From NCBI RefSeq assembly GCF_000423605.1, contig NZ_AUIH01000001.1, forward strand, positions 27,701 to 91,700: a DNA stretch of 64,000 bases. Reading direction: 5' to 3'. The DNA is from Saccharospirillum impatiens DSM 12546. Its GTDB lineage: Bacteria > Pseudomonadota > Gammaproteobacteria > Pseudomonadales > Natronospirillaceae. The position numbers were made by a program, and so were the translations under genes. Below, piece by piece: positions 46,045-54,492 of this stretch. The notes beneath the pieces were generated by a model that saw nothing but the letters and a program-made list of their open reading frames with translations, did not search any database and had not been told where the DNA came from. The number at the start of each line of letters is the position of its first letter. Within the stretch, counting starts at the first letter, position 1.

Positions 46045-46839
46045 CTATTTTGGCAGTGAGACACTCACCCCAAGCGCTTCCAGCTGCTGTCGGCTGTGTT
46101 CGCGGTAACGTTCCCGTACCTCTGTGTGGGCCGGTTTTTCCAGGTAATAGGCCAGCTTATACGCTGTCGGGGCGGGCACACCGGCCTGCTCCAGTGCGCT
46201 GACCAGGTTCAGTTCCTCGCTGGTGTCGGGGTCCGGCAAGGCAATGGATGGCTCGCTAACCTCCAATTCCTCACCACGCGCTACCTGATTCACCCGTCCC
46301 TGATACGCCTTTTCAAAAGGCGGCCAGCTGTAGCGTTCTGCCTCAGTGCGCATTCTGAAAAAGCCGACATCGCGGGCCGCCAGGTGCACGGCGGCGTGCG
46401 ACCAATGACGGTTGGCCGGTGAATGGCTGTTCTGGCAGGCCTCAAGATAAGCATCGCGGATGCCCGGCAAACCAAGGGCTTCGGGCTGTGGCTGAAGCAG
46501 CTGAACGAAGTCGGCTATGGTGGGTGGCCAGGTGAACTCGAGCTTACACCGTTCCAGCGCATACTCCACCAGATGGGCTGGTGTTCCGGCCAGGCTGTAC
46601 GCCCACTCTCGCTTCGCCAGCGTCAGCGTGGATTCATCGCCGTAGGCGCTCTCGAACTTGTGCGTATAGATATGGTGAAACCGCGCGAAGATCATATTGA
46701 CCAACAGCTTGGTCTCGTGGTCGAGTGCGCCGCTGCTACCAGTCGGTGTCCCGGATGTTGCGGAGAGCTTCCCGGACTTTAGCCCGTTTTTCGCGAGCAG
46801 GGTTTGCAGGCTCTTGGGTGTGCTGTTGGGTTCGCTCAT
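46045..46839 (-). CDS. lambda replication protein P-like protein (putative helicase loader)
   Basis: This 264-aa protein's middle (about residues 40-135) resembles Phage_lambda_P: LLVNMIFARFHHIYTHKF, then LAKREWAYSLAGTPAHLVEY, and FTWPPTIADFVQLL. Lambda P recruits host DnaB to the origin. The N-terminus is low-complexity S/T/G and the C-terminal third is charged. It is the second gene of a pair with a DnaT-like gene, whose 3' end it overlaps by 104 nt. AGGG lies 5 nt before the ATG. No phage gene lies nearby, so I infer a host primosome role. Confidence 0.65.
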   Translation of the reverse strand: MSEPNSTPKSLQTLLAKNGLKSGKLSATSGTPTGSSGALDHETKLLVNMIFARFHHIYTHKFESAYGDESTLTLAKREWAYSLAGTPAHLVEYALERCKLEFTWPPTIADFVQLLQPQPEALGLPGIRDAYLEACQNSHSPANRHWSHAAVHLAARDVGFFRMRTEAERYSWPPFEKAYQGRVNQVARGEELEVSEPSIALPDPDTSEELNLVSALEQAGVPAPTAYKLAYYLEKPAHTEVRERYREHSRQQLEALGVSVSLPK

Positions 46840-47548
46840 GTCGGCCCTTGTTGTTCAGTTGATCGTGCCAGGAACGCTGGACCCAGTTCAAGAAGCGGAC
46901 GTCCCAGCTGAATTCGGCTCTGTCTTTATCCTGATAATACTGTCTGAATTTTGCCAGTTCCGCCAATGCATAGGTCAACGGAATGTCGTGAAATGATAAT
47001 AGCCCCGGGAATTCCGGACCGGGCTCCCATTCTGCGTGCATGCGCGTGCGCTCTGCGCGCACGGTGTTCATGTCGGGTTTTTCCGGTTTTAGATAGGCCA
47101 GATCATCCTGAACCTGGTTGCGGCGACGGGCATCATTCATATCCTGTGCCGGCGGGTTACCGGGTTCGGCTGCCTGTACAGGGCGGTTCATGGTTCTGAC
47201 CGGGACTCTTTCGACCGGTATGTCTTCCCCGGCATTGGTGCCGGCCCCGGTAGCAGGCCAGGGCTGCTCTGGCGGGATTAAGCTGTCGTCGAGATCCTCC
47301 AGATGCACTTGCCAGGGGTCTTCATTATGGACGGTTAGTAACCCCTGTGCCTGAACCCGGCGCAAAACGGCACTGAGCTGAGTGTTGCTCCAGAACGGCA
47401 ATAACTGTTGGCGATGCTGTTCGGTCAGGGCAACTCGCGGCCCAAGCAGCAAGGCCATTTCGGTCAGGAGTTGGTACAATAGTGCCTCTTCCAATCCCAG
47501 GGTTTCTGCCAGGGCGGGAGAGACCACTAATACTTTCTCAGGGATCAC
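46736..47548 (-). CDS. DnaT-like primosomal protein
   Basis: This is a 270-aa protein. Residues 1-90 form a winged-helix-like domain (SPALAETLGLEEALLYQLL, WSNTQLSAVLRRVQAQGLLT). A P/E/D-rich linker follows (about 95-165). The C-terminal portion (about 170-240) has the DnaT single-strand DNA-binding pattern: EWEPGPEFPGLL, IPLTYALAELAKFRQYY and FSWDVRFLNWVQRSW. In E. coli, DnaT helps load DnaB after PriA/PriB recognise a stalled fork. The downstream lambda-P-like gene could supply the loader. It is divergent from the ABC exporter genes. Confidence 0.65.
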   Translation of the reverse strand: MIPEKVLVVSPALAETLGLEEALLYQLLTEMALLLGPRVALTEQHRQQLLPFWSNTQLSAVLRRVQAQGLLTVHNEDPWQVHLEDLDDSLIPPEQPWPATGAGTNAGEDIPVERVPVRTMNRPVQAAEPGNPPAQDMNDARRRNQVQDDLAYLKPEKPDMNTVRAERTRMHAEWEPGPEFPGLLSFHDIPLTYALAELAKFRQYYQDKDRAEFSWDVRFLNWVQRSWHDQLNNKGRHERTQQHTQEPANPAREKRAKVREALRNIRDTDW

Positions 47549-47803
47549 ACAGAGTCCTCAACGGTTAAAGTCCGGCCAGGTTCCGCACTCGTCGTTAAAT
47601 CTCAAACGGGTCGGGTTCGGGCCGGTTAAATGCAGACTGGCCAGTCTAGCACTGGCACCCCCCGGGCGGAAATGACTTATCGGCTATGGCGAGCGAAACC
47701 GGGTCACGGTACCCTGCCGCAGCGTTTTGGCGCCGGTTAGTGGCTGTTGGCGCGTGTTACCCCGGCTAACGCCGATACTTGAGTCCAGAAACAAGGCAAT
47801 ACG

Positions 47804-48682
47804 ATGACCGACCTTCTCAGTGTGCACAATCTGGTGAAACGCTACAAACAGCTTACGGCCGTCGATGGCGTCAGTTTTTCGGTGGCTAAAGGACAATGCT
47901 TCGGACTCCTGGGGCCCAATGGAGCGGGCAAAACCACCACGATCGAAATGATGGAAGGCATCAGCAAGCCGACCTCAGGAGAGGTGAGACTCTTTGGCGA
48001 GCCGGCATCGCGCAAGGCATTCGAGCGTGTGGGTATTCAATTTCAGAATACCGCCTTGCAGGACTATCTGACGGTGGCCGAAACGTTGGCATTGTTTGCA
48101 GCGTTTTATACCAAAACCATTGACCGGGAAGAGCTGATCGGGCTGTGTTCTTTGGGCGATTTTCTGAACCGGGATGCGCGCAAATTGTCCGGTGGGCAAC
48201 GCCAGCGTCTGTTGTTGGCACTGGCGCTGATCAATGACCCCGACCTGGTGTTTCTGGACGAACCAACCACCGGCCTGGACCCGCAGTCGAGACGCAATTT
48301 CTGGGAGCTGGTGCAGGCAATAAAACACCGTGGCAAAACCATTGTGTTGACCACGCATTACATGGACGAGGCCGAAACGCTGTGTGATGACATTGCCATC
48401 ATGGATCAGGGTCGTATTGTCGAGCGGGGTTCTCCGGCGCAATTGCTGGAGCGCCATTTCGACGGCGTGATGGTGAATCTGCCGGCCACAGCGGTTGAGG
48501 GTAAGGTATTGCCTTTCGAGATGCTGGCAAATCGGGACCGGGTTGAGATTCAAACGACCGCGGTGGACGCCATCGTGCGCCAGCTCGCCGAGGCGCAAGT
48601 GCCTCTGACCGGGTTGCAGGTTAAAAGCCCCAACCTGGAAGACTTGTTTCTAAAACTCACCGGCCATGCCCTGCGCGCCTGA
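47804..48682 (+). CDS. ABC-2 type exporter ATP-binding protein
   Basis: This 292-aa ATPase has Walker A GLLGPNGAGKTTTIEMM, signature LSGGQRQRLLLALAL, Walker B LVFLDEPTTGLDP and the H-loop TTHYMDEAE. After the nucleotide-binding domain comes a short regulatory C-terminal domain, as in DrrA/NodI-type exporters. The permease gene starts 19 nt after its stop. The substrate is not evident; drug, lipid or polysaccharide efflux are the usual roles. Confidence 0.9.
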   Translation: MTDLLSVHNLVKRYKQLTAVDGVSFSVAKGQCFGLLGPNGAGKTTTIEMMEGISKPTSGEVRLFGEPASRKAFERVGIQFQNTALQDYLTVAETLALFAAFYTKTIDREELIGLCSLGDFLNRDARKLSGGQRQRLLLALALINDPDLVFLDEPTTGLDPQSRRNFWELVQAIKHRGKTIVLTTHYMDEAETLCDDIAIMDQGRIVERGSPAQLLERHFDGVMVNLPATAVEGKVLPFEMLANRDRVEIQTTAVDAIVRQLAEAQVPLTGLQVKSPNLEDLFLKLTGHALRA

Positions 48683-48700
48683 TCTTAAGGAGACTACCCG

Positions 48701-49711
48701 ATGATGAGCCGTCTGCTGGCTGTTTTTAATGCCCGTAACAAGGAGTTCTGGCGCGACCGGAGCTCTCTTGCCTGGAACTTTGCGTTCCCTTTTTTACTGG
48801 TTTTTGGCTTCTACTTTATTTTTGGTCAGGGCATGCCAATGTTCAAGGTAGGGGTCATCGGTGAACAGGATGCTTATATTTCACGACCCGCCTTCATGCA
48901 ACTCAGTCACATCCAGTTCGTCCCTTATGACGAATTGGAAACGGCACTGAATCGGGCCCGGCGTCACCAGATTGATCTGGTGCTGGATCTCGATCGCCAG
49001 CTGTACTGGGTTAACGAAGAAAGCCGAAATGGTTATGTCGCCGAGCGACTGCTGGTCAATGCAGACCCGGACTTTAACCGGCGGGTGGTGCAGGGAGAGC
49101 CTATTCGATACGTTGATTGGGTGCTGCCTGGCATCATCGGTATGAACATCATGTTCAGTTCCCTGTTCGGGGTCGGCTACGCCATTGTGCGCTACCGGAA
49201 AAATGGGGTGTTAAAGCGTCTCAAGGCGACACCTTTGTCAGCCTTTGAGTTCGTATCGGCGCAGATTCTATCGCGGTTGTTGACCGTGATGCTGGTGGCT
49301 TCGATCATCTATTTTGGCAGCCACTGGGCATTGTCTACGTTGATGCTGGGTAACCCGTTCAGTTTGCTGCTGACCCTCTTTGTGGGGGCTCTGGCAATGA
49401 TATCTCTGGGTCTCGCCGTGGCGAGCCGGTCACGCAGTGAAGAGTTGACTGGCGGTCTGATGAACATGGCGACCTGGCCGATGATGGGGTTGTCGCAAGT
49501 ATGGTTCTCGCTGGAAGGGGCGCCGCCGACCGTCCAGTCCATTGCCAATGCGCTCCCGCTGACCCACCTGGTCAGCGCCGCCCGGGAAATCACCACCGAA
49601 GGCGCAACTTTGATGCAGGTCAGTGATCACTTGCTGGTGCTCGCCGGTATGACTGCCTTGTTTCTGACGATCGCCGCTCTGTTGTTTAACTGGGACAGCG
49701 ATCACCGTTAG
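48701..49711 (+). CDS. ABC-2 type exporter permease
   Basis: This 336-aa membrane protein has an N-terminal helix (about 22-42), an extracytoplasmic domain of about 100 residues, and five more helices with the ABC-2 signature near VDWVLPGIIGMNIMFSSLFG and LKRLKATPLSAFEFV. AAGGAG precedes the ATG. It is cotranscribed with the ATPase gene. Its stop directly abuts the convergent DUF2892 gene (no gap). Confidence 0.9.
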   Translation: MMSRLLAVFNARNKEFWRDRSSLAWNFAFPFLLVFGFYFIFGQGMPMFKVGVIGEQDAYISRPAFMQLSHIQFVPYDELETALNRARRHQIDLVLDLDRQLYWVNEESRNGYVAERLLVNADPDFNRRVVQGEPIRYVDWVLPGIIGMNIMFSSLFGVGYAIVRYRKNGVLKRLKATPLSAFEFVSAQILSRLLTVMLVASIIYFGSHWALSTLMLGNPFSLLLTLFVGALAMISLGLAVASRSRSEELTGGLMNMATWPMMGLSQVWFSLEGAPPTVQSIANALPLTHLVSAAREITTEGATLMQVSDHLLVLAGMTALFLTIAALLFNWDSDHR

Positions 49712-49900
49712 CTATTTTTTGCGCAAGGTCGACAACCCGAACGGCAAGTAAGCGGGGCATACGCGAACCGCAGCGGTGGCCACCAACACAACGCCAATGA
49801 TGCCCCACCAACCGATGACACCGGTCAGGCCCAGTGCAATGAGAATGATCCCGGCGACGAGGCGGAGCGTACGGTCGGTTGTGCCCATATTGATTGTCAT
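49712..49900 (-). CDS. DUF2892 small membrane protein
   Basis: This 62-aa protein has two transmembrane helices (LRLVAGIILIALGLTGVIG and IIGVVLVATAAVRVCPAYL) and the family pattern NMGTTDRTLRL at its start and CPAYLPFG near its end. DUF2892 domains occur alone or fused to rhodaneses such as YgaP, and the cysteine near the end is conserved. The function is unknown. Confidence 0.88.
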   Translation of the reverse strand: MTINMGTTDRTLRLVAGIILIALGLTGVIGWWGIIGVVLVATAAVRVCPAYLPFGLSTLRKK

Positions 49901-50057
49901 GACGATACTCCTTTAATTAGATTGATCTAATGTAGTAGAGAAGTTCGGTTTTGTCATCTGATTAATGCGATAGCGGGTATTTAACCCGCTTGATTTACAC
50001 CGGTTTAGTCTATACTGCCGGGTTTCAATCTCTGTTCCAAAGCCGTACGGAAGTGGT

Positions 50058-51359
50058 ATGCGTTCAATTCTGGTTTCGATCATGGCCCTGTTTCTGGGCA
50101 TCTGTTTATTACTGTTGGGCAACAGCCTGCTGAGCACCCTGCTTGTGCTTCGTGGTGTCGCTGAGGGTTTCTCCGGACAGTATCTGGGGATCATGACCTC
50201 GGTGTACTTTCTTGGGGCTCTGGTGGCGACTCTGATGGCCTCGACCATGATCAAGCGCATGGGGCACATTCGCTGTTTTACTTTTTGTACCGCTTTGCTC
50301 GGCTGCAGTATTCTGGCGTATGTGCTGATTATTTCGCCAGTAGCCTGGCTGGTCATCCGGTTTTTTACCGGCTTCGGTGTATTTGTCATGTACACAGTGA
50401 TCGAGAGCTGGCTAAACGGTCAGACTCAGGAAGCGTACCGCAGTCGGGTGTTTTCGATTTATACCCTGGTGAATCTGGTTGCCATTGCCGCGTCTCAGCA
50501 GTTGCTGCGTATTGACAGCGCGACCAGTTACACCTTGTTCATACTGGCCAGTTTTCTGGTAACGGCGGCCATTATGCCGGTCTCCTGGACCCGGCTACAG
50601 CAACCTCATGTACCAGTCGACATGCCGTCGATGAGCATTTTGAAGCTATTCGATGCGGCGCCGGTTGCGGTCACCGGCGTGGTGGTGTCCGGGTTGATCA
50701 TGGGGCCTTTTTGGGGGCTGACACCTTTGTTTGTCGCAGGGCTGGGTTATACGGAAAACCAATTGGCCGCCTTTATTTCGTTATCGATTCTTGGCGGCGC
50801 ACTGATTCAATACCCGGTGGGTCGCTGGTCGGACCGCATGGATCGCCGCCGGGTTATGCTGGTGGCGTTTGTTTTCGGTACCTTGCTGGCATTGGCGATG
50901 GCGCTCAGCGCCTGGTACTTGCCCATTGAGCGGGCTCTGATGACATCGCTGTCGGTTGTATTCTGCGGGCTGGTATTGGCTGTGTATCCTATTTCAGTAG
51001 CGCATCTGGTCGACAGGATTCACAAGGATCATCTGGTGGCCGGATCCAGTGGTTTGCTGATGCTTTATGGTTTGGGGTCGTTCGTCGGGCCCGCCATGGC
51101 TGGGGTTTCATTGCAATATCTGGGCGCTGGTGGCCTGCCAGCCTACTATCTGATCGTATTGGCACTGTTCAGTTTGGTCCTGAGTGTTCAACTGATTCGT
51201 TCGCGCATTATTGAGCGCCCGGAAGACCATGAAAGCCAGTATGTTGCCATGGTACGGACCTCCCCTAACGTCTTGCCGCTGCACCCGGAATCTGAACAAG
51301 CGGTAGGGAACCCTGAAGAGCGCCGCAGCGAGCAAAGAGAGTCAGCCCAGCCGGGCTGA
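50058..51359 (+). CDS. MFS transporter (YcaD-like)
   Basis: This 433-aa major facilitator has about 12 transmembrane helices. It has the loop 8-9 motif GRWSDRMDRRRVMLV and the N-half SVYFLGALVATLMASTMIKRMGH (loop 2-3 equivalent). The pattern of VIESWLNGQTQEAYRSRVFS is characteristic of the YcaD/FucP-related subgroup. The C-terminal about 40 residues are hydrophilic. The substrate is unknown. It is convergent with the patatin gene. Confidence 0.86.
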   Translation: MRSILVSIMALFLGICLLLLGNSLLSTLLVLRGVAEGFSGQYLGIMTSVYFLGALVATLMASTMIKRMGHIRCFTFCTALLGCSILAYVLIISPVAWLVIRFFTGFGVFVMYTVIESWLNGQTQEAYRSRVFSIYTLVNLVAIAASQQLLRIDSATSYTLFILASFLVTAAIMPVSWTRLQQPHVPVDMPSMSILKLFDAAPVAVTGVVVSGLIMGPFWGLTPLFVAGLGYTENQLAAFISLSILGGALIQYPVGRWSDRMDRRRVMLVAFVFGTLLALAMALSAWYLPIERALMTSLSVVFCGLVLAVYPISVAHLVDRIHKDHLVAGSSGLLMLYGLGSFVGPAMAGVSLQYLGAGGLPAYYLIVLALFSLVLSVQLIRSRIIERPEDHESQYVAMVRTSPNVLPLHPESEQAVGNPEERRSEQRESAQPG

Positions 51360-51453
51360 GCTTCTTCCGGCAAGACGGGTTCCGGGGCACCGGTGTTTGG
51401 TGCAATCAGCAAACAGCACAGCTGCCTGCTGACCCTGTATTGGCGCAGGCTCC

Positions 51454-52416
51454 CTAGAGTTCGTCGGTACCGATTTCTTCAATATCTTCGTGCAGATCGG
51501 TAAAGCCTTGTTTGGCTTCATAGCGGTCCAGCGCGGCAGCGCATAGCTGGTAACCGTCGTCGATCATTTCACTCGCCAGGTGGTAGTCAAACAAGCCACC
51601 CACTCCCCTGGGGATTTCTATCAGAATATCGGGTTGATGCGCGGCCAGCTTCATGTGCGCGATGGTATTCTGCATGGTATCGATGGAGCGGTTCATGAGT
51701 TCGAGCATACTCCACTGACTCTGTGGCTCGGTGGTGTCCGTTTTCTCTGACCACCAGCGATCAATAAACCGGTTGATGGCGCGGTGTACGGTGTTCTGAG
51801 CCTCCACAGACACCTTGGCTGGCTTTTTGTGGTTGGCTTTTTCCGGTTTGCCAGGCATGTCGGCACGACCATTGAGGTTGACCGCCAGCGTCAGGTCGGT
51901 TTGGGTTCGCAAGGTGGGTGCAATGGGAACCGGGTTCAGTACCCCGCCGTCGACCAGCATCATGCCCCGGTAGGGGTGTGGTTTGAATACGGAAGGAATG
52001 GCGATTGAACCCCGGATCGCCTCAAACAGCGAACCATCGTTGAACCAGATCTCACGCTGGCGTTCGATGTCCACCGCGACAGCGGTAAACTCAATGGGCA
52101 AATCCTCGATTCGGGCATCGCCGACCTGGCGTTTTAACACTTCCATGATCTTGTAGCCTTTGAACAGGCCGCCACCGTTGAACGACAGGTCGAGCAGGCG
52201 CAGCACATCTCTGCGTTCCAGGGCACAGACCCAGCGTTCATATTGGTCCAGTTTTCCGGCAGCGTAAAATCCGCCCACCAGCGCGCCGATGCTCGCTCCG
52301 GCAATGTTGGCTATACTGTAATTGCGGTCTTCGAGGCAGCGAATAATTCCAATGTGAGCCATACCCCGAGCACCGCCACTGCCGAGTACCAGCGATACGG
52401 TTTTCTGTGCATTCAC
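51454..52416 (-). CDS. patatin-like phospholipase (RssA/YchK-like)
   Basis: This 320-aa serine hydrolase is probably a cytoplasmic lipid acyl hydrolase. It has the oxyanion loop GSGGARG at 12-18, the nucleophile Ser42 in GASIG (GxSxG), and the catalytic aspartate Asp156 in VDGG, so the Ser-Asp dyad is intact. No signal peptide is seen. The C-terminal extension (about 195-320) is longer than in the smallest RssA-like proteins. It is divergent from the BASS transporter gene over a 205-nt gap. Confidence 0.9.
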   Translation of the reverse strand: MNAQKTVSLVLGSGGARGMAHIGIIRCLEDRNYSIANIAGASIGALVGGFYAAGKLDQYERWVCALERRDVLRLLDLSFNGGGLFKGYKIMEVLKRQVGDARIEDLPIEFTAVAVDIERQREIWFNDGSLFEAIRGSIAIPSVFKPHPYRGMMLVDGGVLNPVPIAPTLRTQTDLTLAVNLNGRADMPGKPEKANHKKPAKVSVEAQNTVHRAINRFIDRWWSEKTDTTEPQSQWSMLELMNRSIDTMQNTIAHMKLAAHQPDILIEIPRGVGGLFDYHLASEMIDDGYQLCAAALDRYEAKQGFTDLHEDIEEIGTDEL

Positions 52417-52621
52417 GCGATTGCTCCTTTGGTCATGAAGAGTGTTCAGAGCCTCCCTGAGGTCCCGTTGTTAAAGTATGATGCCAAACGGTTGAATTGC
52501 TACCCTGCGCGACAACCTGTGATAGTGGTTCCATCTGCGCGGCTGTACACTATTGCAGACCGCAGGCTGCTATATCGGCAGTAGGCCGTGAACCCTGAAA
52601 CGCCCTGTTTAGGAGTCCTGA

Positions 52622-53533
52622 GTGTTAGATTCAGTCCAGATCGCCTTTGATCCTTCCAGTCTCGATATGTTGAATTTCATGCTCGCGATCATGATGTTTG
52701 GTGCTGCACTGTCGGTGAAAGTGGCTGATTTTCGTTATGTGCTGAAGTCGCCCAAAGCGCCCGTTATAGGGCTGATCTGTCAGTTCATTTTGTTACCCGC
52801 CGCTACCTACGGATTTACCCGTGTCATGGCACTGGAACCCTCGTTGGCACTCGGTATGATTCTGGTTGCAGCATGCCCTGGCGGGAGTTTCTCAAACATC
52901 ATTACCTTCCTCAGTCGCGGGCACGTGGCTACCTCGGTTAGCATGACCGCCATATCATCGCTGGCGGCGATTATTATGACGCCCCTGAATTTTACTTTTT
53001 ATGCATCACTGGCGCCTGAGACCCGGGCCATTGTGCAAGCCATTAACGTTGAACCTCTGGCTATGGTGCAGTTGATTGGTTGGGTGCTGGGTGTGCCACT
53101 GGCACTGGGCATGCTGGTGGGTCACAAGTTTCCAGCCTTTGCGGCCCGGGCAGACAAGCCCGCCCGCTGGGTCTCACTGTTAATCTTTCTGATGTTTGTA
53201 GGCGTTGCTTTCTCGCGCAATGGCGGGCTTTTTGTGGAACATGCCACGGCCTTTGCCGGCTTGGTTGTGTTGCATAACGCTCTGGCTCTGGGGTTGGGCT
53301 GGGCCGCGGCATCCTGGGCCCGTTTGCCCGATGATCAGCGACGAGCGGTGATACTTGAAGTCGGTATTCAGAATTCCGGTCTTGGACTTATCATCCTGTT
53401 TTCGTTTTACCCGAATCTCGGCGGTATGATGCTGATTACGGCGTTCTGGGGTGTTTGGCATCTGGTCAGCGGATTACTGCTGTCAGCTTACTGGTCTCGC
53501 CGGCCACCCCGGCTTGGTTTGGGCATCGTCTGA
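52622..53533 (+). CDS. bile acid:sodium symporter (BASS) family transporter
   Basis: This 303-aa protein has about nine to ten transmembrane helices. It carries BASS motifs: LAACPGGSFSNIITFLSRG-like VAACPGGSFSN (about 82-92) and ILEVGIQNSGLGLII near residue 245, the two crossing-helix sodium sites. It probably couples sodium to uptake of an organic anion (pyruvate, pantoate or bile acid-like in relatives). The GTG start has AGGAG 6 nt upstream. Its 3' end overlaps the convergent acyltransferase gene by 46 nt. Confidence 0.9.
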   Translation: MLDSVQIAFDPSSLDMLNFMLAIMMFGAALSVKVADFRYVLKSPKAPVIGLICQFILLPAATYGFTRVMALEPSLALGMILVAACPGGSFSNIITFLSRGHVATSVSMTAISSLAAIIMTPLNFTFYASLAPETRAIVQAINVEPLAMVQLIGWVLGVPLALGMLVGHKFPAFAARADKPARWVSLLIFLMFVGVAFSRNGGLFVEHATAFAGLVVLHNALALGLGWAAASWARLPDDQRRAVILEVGIQNSGLGLIILFSFYPNLGGMMLITAFWGVWHLVSGLLLSAYWSRRPPRLGLGIV

Positions 53534-54303
53534 TGGCCCAGTTGTCCGGTGGCTAATCGGTTTTGTAGCCATAAGGCCTGATCCGGCAGGCTGCAGTCTG
53601 CCGGCAGGTCACTGACCGCGATGACCTCGACTACCCGCATATGAATTGTCTGATGTTTGCCCAGGCGATACGCCCAAACCTGAACGACGGCACGCAAAAC
53701 CGGGTGAATTCGATGCAGCAGTTGCCGCATCGGCGCCCGCGGCATTTGCACGTCTACCAGAACGATGGGTCGATCGGTCTCGCGAGCCAGGCGAACAATG
53801 CCGGTGCGCCAGGCCGGGTCGGTAGCATTTTTCCAAAAAGGCCGTGCCTGACTTAACCCTCCGGCTGGGGTAATGACCAGTCTACCTTCCTCGCGTAGCC
53901 ATTGGCTGGCGGCGGTCAGTGTTTTGCTACCGCCAACAGAGCGACGTTCTTTGTCAAGGTTGACCGACAGGAACACTTTGCGCAACGGCCCGAAAATGTT
54001 CAGAAAATTACGCGCCATGATCCGGGTCGGCACTCTGGATTGACTGGCCAGCCAGGCCAGCCCCAGGCCATCAAACAGACCGTGTGGGTGATTACCAGCG
54101 ACAATGCAACTGCCCAGCCCGTCGAGTAACTCGGTATTGTCTGCACTCAGGGAAAAATTATTACGGCGTAACAGCGAGTCGAGCATGCCATGCAAATCAC
54201 CGTTGCCGGTTTGCCAGGCATCGTTCAATAATTGCTCCGCCCAGTTGACGCCCACCAATTTAAACAAGGTTCGGCGCAAAGGGCCGGGCCAATGATCTAA
54301 CAT
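53488..54303 (-). CDS. lysophospholipid acyltransferase family protein (PlsC-like)
   Basis: This 271-aa protein has the acyltransferase motif NHPHGLFDG, close to the NHP-x3-LDG form of hemolysin-type acyltransferases, then LREEGRLVITPAGGLS (motif III-like) and PIVLVDVQMPRAP. It probably transfers an acyl chain to a lysolipid or ornithine-lipid precursor. I use the ATG at 54303 (MLDHWPGPL), with a weak GGAT upstream; a TTG at 54369 would add 22 residues. It overlaps the BASS gene in convergent orientation. Confidence 0.78.
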   Translation of the reverse strand: MLDHWPGPLRRTLFKLVGVNWAEQLLNDAWQTGNGDLHGMLDSLLRRNNFSLSADNTELLDGLGSCIVAGNHPHGLFDGLGLAWLASQSRVPTRIMARNFLNIFGPLRKVFLSVNLDKERRSVGGSKTLTAASQWLREEGRLVITPAGGLSQARPFWKNATDPAWRTGIVRLARETDRPIVLVDVQMPRAPMRQLLHRIHPVLRAVVQVWAYRLGKHQTIHMRVVEVIAVSDLPADCSLPDQALWLQNRLATGQLGHQTMPKPSRGGRRDQ

Positions 54304-54492
54304 AGTTGTGTATCCAGCTGGATCGTCCCTGACGTGATTGGTAGCGGGTTGGTCTAACGCCAACCTCAACCCGGAATATGGGCGTTCCGGTGAAATCGAT
54401 GACTGCTCAGTGAGTTTTTAGCAGACCTGTTGGAAGAATAAGTCGGTTATACGGTGGATACAAGCGATGGTCTAACTATTGCCTGATGAGCG

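Noticed and set aside
46045-47548. DnaT-like/P-like genes as part of a prophage
   Set aside because: No integrase, capsid, lysis or repressor genes flank them, and neighbouring genes are ordinary chromosomal ones.
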